A DNA stretch of 64,000 nt from contig NC_056413.1 in the NCBI RefSeq assembly GCF_905147365.1, forward strand, positions 14,971,501 through 15,035,500, read 5' to 3'. The notes beneath the pieces were generated by a model. That model ran no database searches. It worked only from the letters and a program-made list of their open reading frames with translations, and had not been told where the DNA came from. Of this stretch, positions 12,175 through 24,100 are shown in pieces. The position numbers and the translations under genes were made by a program. Within the stretch, counting starts at the first letter, position 1. Each line of letters begins with the position of its first letter. Source of the DNA: Aricia agestis (lineage: Eukaryota; Arthropoda; Insecta; Lepidoptera; Lycaenidae).

Positions 12175-15100
12175 GTAAATATTATCATAAAACTGTTTTT
12201 AATCTGAAATATGCACTAGTGACTAAGGTATTTTTTTAAAGTATCCAATACACAATGGCCCACGATAGCCCACTGCAGGCCATTGCGCGCCACGCCTGGT
12301 AATCGTCCGCCATCATACACCATTACCCCGTCTACACAATGGCGATGGCTTATTGTGGGCCAGCATGATCCATTGTGTACAGGTACATAAGTTAGCCGAC
12401 TATCGTACAAACCACAGAAATAGATCAAGATAGAAGCGCAATGTCGCTCCAATTTGTATGAACACGAGCGTGTCACTTTTTTCCTACCTACTCCTTTTGG
12501 TTAAAAAGAAAAAAGTGGATATATTTTTGTCAATTTTTACTGAAAGGATTTATTAAAGTCTTATTGGAGTGTTTGTTATTTAAATTCATACTTTATGAAG
12601 TTACTCTCTTCAAATCTAATAAGCGTCATGTCGCTATTCATTACAACAATTGTCCATATCACCGCTGCTCAGTAACTCCATTATTTCACGGACAGTCACA
12701 CATATACAAGGACATGTTCAATGAAATTATTTTTCTCGCATACTCAAATACGATTACTGTGAGAGTAAAATTTGATTTCTTCGATGCATCACTTGATCGT
12801 GTTAGTCTCAAGCCTTGATTACTACAATTATTGCGACGTCTTGCATGCATATTAATAATAATAGAAGTGAATCGTGGACTATCCTAGACGACTTATGTTG
12901 TTAACTGCTTGTAAAAGTTGTTTAAAGTATTCAGTCCATCCTAATTCCTAAGGCTGCGTTTAGAATCGTTGCGCTGAATGTTGTCAGGCAAATGAAGCGT
13001 TTCTATTGGTTTCATTCCTCGCAACGCAGCTTATGCTCATCTCCGGTGGAAACACAGCCTTATCCAACCGGACAGGCTGTAGTAAAATTTGATGAAAGCA
13101 AATTTCGTAAGCATTGTCACTCAAAACACACTTAGACCCAGTTTCATCAAGCAATGTTAAATAAATAATGGCTTGTTAAATCAGTTAATGGCCTGTTAGA
13201 GCTATCGAGCGTTCCACCATGCCCTAATGTCATGTTAAATCACCTAACACGGTGTTAAATTTAATTCCTGCTATGGAGGTCCGTTAAATATTTAACAGGC
13301 TGTTATATGAGTCAAAATAACAACTTTCAAAGACAATAATATGCAATATCAATAAAAGAATCTGTTTTGACTTTTGAGTCTTTCCGCCATGTTTCCGCTA
13401 CGTCCTTATTATTAATTATTTTCATAGTTATGAATAATTATTTATTTTCACTTTGCCAAAAATTCAGCTTTCGGATTTTCCTTGACATTGCAAATACACT
13501 AACTTGTATCAAAATTACCAAACCGAAATATGTAAAAGTTTGTATTATGATTCATGTTTTCATCTTTGACAGATAATAATTATTAACCTGGTTAATTAAG
13601 AAGAACTATTATAGCGTAACAAATGTAAGGAATCAGTGATATTTTAATTTGGTCGCATTATCTACTATGGAATAAAGTAACACATTGCAGCAAAGATGTC
13701 GTATTAATCTTGTACATTGCAATTTCGTCGCCTTAAAATTGTCGCGCAAGAATGAACGAATTGATAGTTGTTCACTCGTTGTTCACTTATCATTGCATTT
13801 ACTAATCCGCTGTTAAATTTTTACTGTGGGACATAAGTATTTTAACAGTCTGTTTAATTTTCCAAGGTCCGTTAAGTAATGCCTTGTTAGGATTTAACAA
13901 ACAGAGGTTGGTGAAATTGGGTCTCAACTTTAGTTTATTTGAATGAGATCTTGCACACATCTGGGATAAAGTTTTGTAAAAAAAATATGTGATATTTAAC
14001 CCAGGGTTAACTTTAACACAAATCTGACAAGTCGTATTTGATGGTACCTAGTTATTAGGCAATTAATTTAAGACCTTCCTTAAGAGATTCCTCACTCAGT
14101 ATTGACTTCTTTATTTCACCGTTTTAGATGTTTTCTTTTCTTTGAATATACTTCATCAACATATTTTTTAAGAAAATGCATCTTACCATTCACTTTTAGA
14201 CTAGGGTTACATGGTCAGTAAGGCATCAGTTCAGTCCATCAGTCTCAGACTGACGCCAGAATGATGGCCGGAATCACGCGGTTACACCATCATTCTCCCG
14301 TCCGCGTCAGTCTGGATCAGACTGATGGACTGAACTAATGTCAGACTGACCGTGTAACCCTTTGTATTAGCTTCATGGTGTAATCCTAGGGCCTAGTCTT
14401 ACATGCGTTGCATCTAACAAGTACTTGATATCCTTCATATTGTGCAGTATTTAATGAGAATCCACTCTGAATTCCAGGTATACAAAGTTCATTATCGAGT
14501 GGCCGCCCTTCGAGTACGCGGTGCTGCTTACCATCATCGCCAACTGCGTGGTGCTGGCGCTGGAGGAGCATCTGCCCAACGGCGACAAGACGATCTTAGC
14601 TAAGAATCTGGTACGATGGAAATGATAGGATGGAAATTGCGTTAGTAATAGTTGGACGCTGTTAAGCATTCGTGTACTAACCCACAAAAAAAATACGTAT
14701 TGAGTTATGAATGCAGTTATGTTCTTTTGTTTATTTAGAACAAGACTGCATTCAAAATTAAACAACAAAAAAATGTGGGTTAGGAGTTAGGACACTAATG
14801 CTTAACAGCGACGAGTTGGAGTAGGTTATTTTAATGATAAGAAAGATGGAAAGAAACGCGTTATATTCAAATGAAGATTTTCTCAGGATTTCAATAAAAA
14901 ATCTACCTAAGCCCACCGAAAAGAACGGGGAAAAACTCGGTATCCCAAATCATGGCTTGCATAGCTTGTGGTTGTTGATTTGCCGATATTAAAAAAATGC
15001 TTAGGCCGTGGCTGCATCAGCAACAATGAGTGTAGCTACCGATGATATCAAAAAATATAAAAAGGAGCACTATCAGATAAACCATAATCTTTACAATACT

Positions 15101-18100
15101 TAAAGAGGCAATTTCCTGAAGTGTCTTTAAGCTATGTTAATAAAATATGTATTTAAGTGACTAAATAATAACTAAATTGCAAGTAACAAAACCTGATTTG
15201 TTTTAATAGGTATATTGTGACTAAACCAACGTGGTTATAGTGTGCAAATACTAGACCGTAAACATTCAACATTTTTCTACAGCTGTAACAAATAGGGTAC
15301 GTTAGTCTAGCGTACAGGCTTTACAAAGGCCTACAATGCTTCACAGGGTAATCTAGCAGTGGATACTCGTACTAATTGAGGTCTGTCCCCACATAGTCAC
15401 AATAAATGCATTTTTATTTAATTTCAACAGGTAGCATAGTTTATTTGTCTAAAGTTAGGTTATTATGATACTAGTAATCTAACGTAATCGTTTTTTGTTT
15501 CAGGAAAAGACGGAGACGTACTTTTTAGGAATATTTTGTGTAGAAGCCTCATTAAAAATTTTAGCCTTAGGTTTTGTTTTACACAAGGGATCGTATCTTA
15601 GGAACATTTGGAACATAATGGATTTTTTCGTTGTACTCACCGGGTAAGTGAACTTTATTAACTACGAATAAATCATCATCATTATTTAATTTATAATTTT
15701 ACAATCATCAATACTATAATCTATTTTGAGTAGCTAAGGTGATTGGCTGTTTCTTTTACAGTCCGATTCAGATCATTGTAACATGACTGTAAACAAAACC
15801 TACCTGTTAACATGTTAAACTCATTAAAAAAATAGTCTTCTTTGATCAGGTAAGGTTTGTTTATAGTGGTGGTACTTAGGACTGTAGGTGTGTATAGGAT
15901 CGTGACTGAAGTGTGACTGACACAAACTAGGTCGATGACGATTTTCGCCGAATACAACGTGGACGTTGACCTGCGGATGCTGCGCTCTTTCAGAGTGCTC
16001 CGACCGCTCAAGCTCGTCTCAAGAATACCAAGTAATTCACAGTAATTGGCGAAAAGTTCAAATAATTTTACTGTATAGAGAGAACCTCGCTAGATTTCTT
16101 CGATGGATTTTTTGAATGTAGAACAAACGCTAGTTTTGAAAATAGAATTTAACTTTTTTAGTGACACAGACGTAGCATCGATTTTTGCCATACGCTATGA
16201 AATCGTTAGAGTGGATTTCTTTATTGTCGATGCTCAGAGTATTCCAGTTTCGATTTTTCGTGTTGCATAATAGATCCGTTGTTATATTTTGTGTGTCGTA
16301 GGTATTTTCGAATAATAAAAATAAAAAGTAAATATATAGATATAACAAGATTATTTAGGTGATTACTATGGTATAGATTAAAGTAAAAATAAAAATCATT
16401 AGAAATAATAATGTTATGTAATAATTAGAATAATACTTAGAATGTAGACTAAGCTAGTTTTTTATTTTGTTTCACGGAATATGGTTGTTTATTTTTTTTG
16501 ACTAGAATTTAATAGCCGACTTCAACATACAAGGTATTTTTGGTTTACTCAAAATAAGTATCCTTAGTAGAAATAGACCTACACAAATGAACATAGATTT
16601 TAGAGGTGATCCTTAGTTCTTATTAGAATTTATCCAAGCAAAGCTAGACGAAAAGTTTAACAATATTGTAACAATAATATCTAAAAAAACCTGTTGCTGA
16701 TTAAGGTTTTATAATATAAACCTGACTAAATTACTTCTCCTACAACAATTAATTATTATGTAACTTCAAAATCAAAGAAATCTAGTAACATTATTGTTAT
16801 TACTTACTCTAAAATCCCATTTACAATAGCGTTGTCACTCTCAAAAAAAAACATTTTTTAAATGCTTCACAATAGCAGCAATATCTTAATTTCTACATTT
16901 TCCCCAATGTCAATAAGTTAAAAAACATTTTTCTTGCAATCAGCAACATATTCCGTATCAGCAACATATTCCTCTCAGTCAGCAACATATTCCTTCCAAT
17001 CAGCAACATATTCCTCGCGATCAGCAACATATTCCTCGCTATCAGCAATATATTCCTCCCAATCAGCAACATTTTCCTCTCAATCAGCCCCTTGAAGTCG
17101 GCTAGCCACAAACATATTCCGGTAGAGTGTGCTAGCAGCTATAGTACCGAGTGATATGTTGGCAGTATCATCACGCAGCTGCCCGTCGCGCCCGACGTGG
17201 ACTTCCGGACCTTGCGTGCCATTAGGGTGCTGAGGCCCCTTAAATTAGTGTCGGGCGTTCCTAGTGAGTTCTCGTGTCAAAATTATTAGTTTAGTACCAG
17301 TAGTGTTCACGAAATTTGTTGCATTATTATCAGATCGTCGCCAGAAATTATTGTATTTAGGTTGGGCCAATGTTTTATTTTAATAGCTACTAGAGGACTG
17401 GAGAACACTAAAGGATATATTTTTTTACAACTTACTCATATTGTGTAATATGTTAACCATCTCCTCGAATGTTGCTAAAAGTATCAAACACGATATTATT
17501 ATCTAAACTATTTTAAGAATACTTTATTAAATGAAAACTTTATGGCAGCAGAAATATACAGCAGTGAACATATTTCACCTTCACTTACTCGTATTAACTA
17601 TCGCAAACAATGCTTACTTTAATGAATATTTAAATACTTTGGGCCCCACTTAAACTGTTATTCAATAAAATAAAGTTATATACAAGTAATAATGCAACAA
17701 CAGTATCGCAGTTTGCACGTTCACCGTAATTTTGCAGGCACTTCAATGTTTTACATCACATTCGTAGATTTTATTAATTCGATTTACAACTCAATTGGCT
17801 CAAATCTGATGAATCATATCATTATAGTGATCAAATTAGCATGATAACTTTAATGATTGATGGGTTTAATGACAACCATTACGCAGGTCTCCAAGTGGTG
17901 CTGAAGTCTATCATCAAGGCTATGGCACCACTGCTGCAGATCGGGTTGCTGGTGCTGTTCGCGATTGTCATATTCGCCATCATTGGCCTGGAGTTTTATT
18001 CTGGGGCGCTACATAAGACTTGTTATAGCTTAGAAGATATTAGTAAGTATCTGTATTATGTTGAGGATGTTTCAGGATCTGATAATGTTGCTTTACTAGC

Positions 18101-21100
18101 TAACTTGCCTCGTCTTATGACAAAGACGAAGCAATTTAAGCTAATAGACTAAGAAATTTGAAAGGCAAGAGCCCTTTCCTGTTTTCCCAAATTACTTGTT
18201 CCAAAAATGCCGTTTTTTTTTTTTAATCTTTATTTAATGAGCTTATTCAATAATGAACATGCCACTCAGTAACAATTTCTTAAGACTAATTACAAAATCA
18301 GAAAACAACAAACAAAGAAATAATATTTAACAATAATTATTATGACCTCGATCCTTCAAAATAATTTTGACAACTTTTAAGAGATCATTAGCTACTAAAA
18401 AAAAATGCCGTTGTTACCCAGTTGTTTTTGTGTATTCAAACTTAAAAGTACGCTCTGGAAGAGTGCCAATAAGTTGTGTTATACCAGTTGTAAATTACTA
18501 AGAAATATTAACAGAAACTAGTATTGGCCTAGTTGTGAAAACTAACTTGGTGTGCAATAGGCTGAAAGTTGGCAAGTTGTAATATAAGTTGAGACGTTAA
18601 TTATATTTTGTTTGTTAGATGTATCACGCTATACTCGCATAATTGAGCGCGGTATTAGTTTAAAATTTTGCGATTTTTGCGTTTGAATTTGTCAAGCTAA
18701 GGATAATTTTGTTTTTCGTTATCTACATAGGTAATCTAATAAAACACTTTCTTCCTTAAAGTAAATTACGATTATCAAAGAAGTAAATTACGATTACTTA
18801 TAAAGATTTATTATAATTATTATTTATCGCATTGTCTAATTAGTTAGGATTTAGTACAGCTGTTACTACTGAGTTACATTGTCGCTAATTAATAATGTTT
18901 TACTGTTCCTTATAACTGTGCTCTAACATTTTAATACTCCACTTTATATATATATTCATATTTTAGATGAAATAGTGAATGACGGTGAATCGCCGACGCC
19001 GTGTAACGCAGACAACGAGACGCTGGCTCCGTACGGCGCGTACGTGTGCGCGTACGACAAGAACACGTGCCTCGAGAAGTGGGAGGGGCCCAACAAGGGC
19101 ATCACGTCCTTCGACAACATCGGCTTCGCCATGCTCACCGTCTTCCAGTGCATCACCATGGAGGGATGGACGGCCATTTTGTATTGGGTATGAGATTTTA
19201 TCATGTTGTGACTTACTATTTGTTACGTATTTATTAATTGCTGCCACTACCTTCAAGGAGACCAAACCCTTGTGTCTACGTCTTTTGTTTGTTGTCCAAA
19301 ATATATTAAAGGACGGGGCTGATGTTTACCATGAGCCAATTACTGTCGAGTGAATGCTAAATAGTTTACAACTTTAAGTACTTCGTATTTTACCACCCTA
19401 TAACGATTTCGACTGGTGTATGTCTTATACGAAAGTTATATTTTAAAACAATATTATAAATAGTATTTACATTGAGGTGGTTTTCTGTTTGTAGACGTTA
19501 ACTTATGAGTTATTATAATAAAACGGTTATAGTAGTATTGTCAATACTAATTTCATATCCTCGTGAAGCACAGGTAATAATAACATGCCTTAATACCTTA
19601 ATTCATTATTTACTCATGTCAGTATCTATCTTAGTTATAAATTCCTTTTTTTTCCTGTGATTTATAATGTATGATTTCTTTCAGACAAACGATGCGTTAG
19701 GTAGTACATTCAACTGGATTTACTTTGTACCTCTCATAGTATTGGGTTCATTCTTTATGCTCAACTTAGTTCTCGGTGTCCTTAGCGGGTAAGTTGCAAA
19801 TATCATCTTTTTTTTAGTCATCTTACTAATAAAATGACCAACACCATGTTGCCGAGTTTTGTTTTTGTCGTAAAAAGTTAAACGTATCACTTTAGAAAAG
19901 CCACTTGGCTGAATTTATGAATAGTGTTGGTCTTTTTGTCAATAAGGATCTTAATCATAACAAGGTTTAGGGTCTGTTTCACCACTTTCTGATAAAGTGC
20001 CTAATAGGCTATTCACAACTTTTTTGACAGATTCTCATACTTGATCTGTCAAGTTAATTGGTGGATAGCCTTATCAGAAAGTGGTGAAACAGGCCCTTAT
20101 AGAAATATCCTAACACTTAGATAATGTTTAGAGAATTTTCTAACGAAAGAGGCCGTGTCGAACGGAGGGCACAATATCAGAAAGAGAAGAAAAGGCAAAA
20201 GTTTAATGCAGATTTTACTGGCTATATAAATTGGATTACTGAAGCAGGTCTGACTGTGTTGCCAGAAAACATGATTTGTAGTAGGCTACTGCTAAGTGTT
20301 TCTATGCTAACATATATCTTACTCATAGTATGCTCAATAGTCGTATCTGTTTTTGTCATGTAACGAATGTTCATTATCTATTCTGAATCATTTAAAATAA
20401 TTTACATTAGTACCAACAGCTAGATCATCGTCATTATTTTTCCAGTGAATTTGCTAAAGAAAGAGAAAAAGTAGAAAATAGGCAAGAATTTCTTAAATTA
20501 AGAAGACAACAAATGCTAGAAAGAGAACTGAATGGTTACGTTGAGTGGATTTGTAAAGCTGGTAAGTATTAAAGTAATCCAATTCTAAACATTAATGAGA
20601 GTTAATATTTACAAAATATATTTATGCGACGCCAAATATTTTTACAGAGGAAGTAATATTAGCAGAAGAAAGAACGACAGAAGAAGAGAGAATGCATATA
20701 ATAGAAGGTAAGAAAAGCCACTTTACAAACAGATTTCTCATCCATTTATTCATTCATTCTAAAAAGCGAACCCAATTTAATTTATTATGTCCTTATTTAC
20801 TATAGCGATCAATAAACGGTTAAAGAATATTTCTAATATTTAATGCATGTTCCAGCACGACGGAGAGCAGCGGCAAAAAAGAAATTAAAAAACCTAGGAA
20901 AAAGTAAAAGTACTGATACAGAAGAAGAGGAACAGGACGAAGATTGTGGAGATGACGGTCAGTAAACTAAAGATCTTTTTCTCTGTTTGTGTGTGTGCGT
21001 AGTATCACAATTTCCAAAAATACTAACAAACTTTTCTGTAGCGAAGTTCCTATCAAATCTCTTTTACAATAAATTCTTGATCAAATTCTTCGTGTACATA

Positions 21101-24100
21101 AAGCTAGATGTAATATCATTCAGCTAGGTACATTAACGAATGTTGCATGTAACTGTCTATCATATTATATTCTTAAAATATCTCTACGATCATCCATTTC
21201 CATACGTTCTCGTACTGTATTTGTGTGTTGATTGTTTACAGTTCCAAAGAAAAAGCAAGGTATGGGATCAAGCGTGACGCTGGTAGAATATTCCTTTTCA
21301 TCTTCTAGTAGTCAAATTAGTCTCTAGATCTAGTCTTAGGAATAGCTACCCCTTAACGGTGATCCTATCATATTAATATTTTGTTTTTGCCAACCTTGTT
21401 TTGTTATAATATTATAGCTGATAGAATTTATTCACTCCATCTGATTACTTCGTTTAGCCATACATTAAAAAGTTACCATATAACGTAACATTTGAGCACA
21501 TTTAATGGGGACGATACGTAAACCACCCTTAGGGATGGCTGAGTTAATAAGCGAAGAGTATCGAATAACGATTTAGATCGAATTTCGATACTACTGCAGA
21601 GAAAAATCCAATTACTGGACTTTGATATCGTGTATGTGAATATGATATTTATAACATTTATAATATGTATCTTATATTGGAACTATTTCCGGATCAGTCA
21701 AGATCAATTTAATTGGTCATTAAAATCAAACTATAGTCCTATCATTTTGAAAATCTTTCAATCTCCAACACTTTGCTCGTAAATGGTTCCATAACAATGT
21801 AGTATTCCAGAAATTAGAGTAAAGCAAGAACTTGTTATTCACGCACTTTATTTGACTGTTTTTGACTTACTTCAGGTTTTCTGAAGAGCAAAACGAGAAC
21901 GGCAGGAAAATGTGCTGATTTCTGGAGAGCAGAGAAGAGGTTTCGTTTTTGGATACGACACACAGTTAAAACGCAGTGGTTTTACTGGTTCGTCATAGTT
22001 TTGGTGCTCTTCAATACAATATGCGTAGCTGTGGAGCATTATAAGCAACCTAAGTACCTTACTTCATTTTTATGTAAGTAACCTTATAATTCAATTTATA
22101 TTTCCACGGTACCTTAAGATCCTGATAATTATTTTACTATTTGTTCCATTTCAGACTACGCCGAATTTGTGTTCTTGGGTCTATTTATGATGGAGATGTG
22201 GATAAAAATGTATGCTTTAGGACCTAGGATATATTTTGAATCCTCATTCAATCGCTTCGATTGCGTTGTAATATCGGGTTCTATCTTCGAAGTAATCTGG
22301 TCAGAAGTGAAGGGTGGTTCTTTTGGACTCTCTGTATTAAGAGCTTTAAGATTGTTAAGGATATTCAAGGTAAATATTATTAAATTATTAATCAATACAT
22401 ATCCTGTTGAATTTGTATATTAAACGTAAAATTTTCTTCATTTTTAGGTTACAAAATATTGGTCCTCTCTGCGGAATCTTGTAATATCTCTGCTCAATTC
22501 AATGAGATCTATTATATCTCTGTTGTTCCTTCTGTTCTTGTTCATTCTAATATTTGCTCTACTGGGTATGCAATTATTTGGCGGACAATTTAATTTCGAG
22601 GATGGAACGCCACCGACGAACTTCAACACATTTCCGATTGCGCTGCTTACTGTCTTCCAGGTAATATAATATAGTTACATTTTTATATTAGCAAACAAGA
22701 AAACCTTCTCTTTACACATATTTTTTCTGCTTCCAGATTTTAACAGGCGAAGATTGGAATGAAGTCATGTATGATGGTATTCAATCTCAAGGTGGCATAC
22801 AGAGAGGCATGATTTATTCACTGTATTTTGTTATTCTTGTTCTGTTTGGAAACTACACTCTGCTGAACGTGTTTCTTGCCATCGCCGTCGACAACTTGGC
22901 GAATGCGCAGGTAAATACGACAATGCTTTCGCTTAAATTTACCGCCCATACATCGTTTTGTTTATGTATAAAATATTTGTTGAATGTATCGTAATTTGTG
23001 TAAGACCAAATGTAAATAGGGAGAGAAGAAATTGAAAGGTAAAATTAAACGCGCCTAAATCAGTGATGTATTTGTGACGTGTCTTCGCGAATGAGGCAAT
23101 TGTATATTCAAAAGCGCTTCGCAAACAATGTTGCATTTATGTATTTTTCAGGAATTAACGGCAGCAGAAGAAGAGCAAGTAGAAGAAGATAAGGAGAAAC
23201 AGCTGCAAGTGAGTAATATGCTTAATATTTACTAAATAGATGAAATTGAGAGAGCTTAGATGCTTCTCAAGTAAGACTAGATAGGATCGCTAACGTAGAT
23301 TGTAAATACTGTTACAAAACGAGTTCTGTTGTAAATAATTAGGAATTGGAGAAAGAAATGGGTGCATTGCACGCTGTGGATGGGACACCATCTCGAAACA
23401 GTCAAGGGTCTTCAAGTAGGAAGGTAAAAGAACTCAGTGGAGCCTCGCTGTGCTTGACGTCGATGGTTGTTGTGGCTTAAAATATTGTTGTTTAACTCCA
23501 TTAAAACACATAATTAAGCCATGTTGTAACGTGCTAGTTAATTTGTCTCTGCTAATTTCATGTAACCACCATTGTGATTATCATCAAGGGCTCAACAATA
23601 TTATAAGTTTAAGTTCGGTGTTGATGTTGCTTGTGTGGGCCGAATGTCTCTAAATTATTTTTTTTATATTTAAAATTTTAACAAAATTTATAGATGCTGA
23701 ACATTTTAATTTAAATAGATCATAGTTGTCAAAGTTTTTAGATTGATAACACGTTATAAATTAATTTGTCTTTGATTATGCTTGTTATAATTGGTTATTT
23801 CATACAAATTTATTTAAATGCATGATCAATAGACAACTTAGAAATTATTCAAAATTAGTAAAATCTAACATTACGAGAACTTTAAATGGTGGTACTACAA
23901 AACTTACTAACATGGGGATTAATGGTAAAGGTGATTTTAGTCTGTTGATTTGCCTTTACATTGTGGTAACTCCATGCAGGGGGACCTTGCAATGTTTAAT
24001 TCCTTTTGAACAGATTACTCAAATTGCAGGATAAACAGAAGGAAGAGGCCAAAAAGGAAGAAGAAGAGATACCAGATGGACCAAAACCAATGCTGCCATA

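Noticed and set aside
16893..17111. Minus-strand frame with repeated MLLIARN units
   Set aside because: It is the 21-bp minisatellite read in one frame, not a protein.
18956..19353. Four long overlapping frames on both strands
   Set aside because: Shadows of the GC-rich domain I pore exon.
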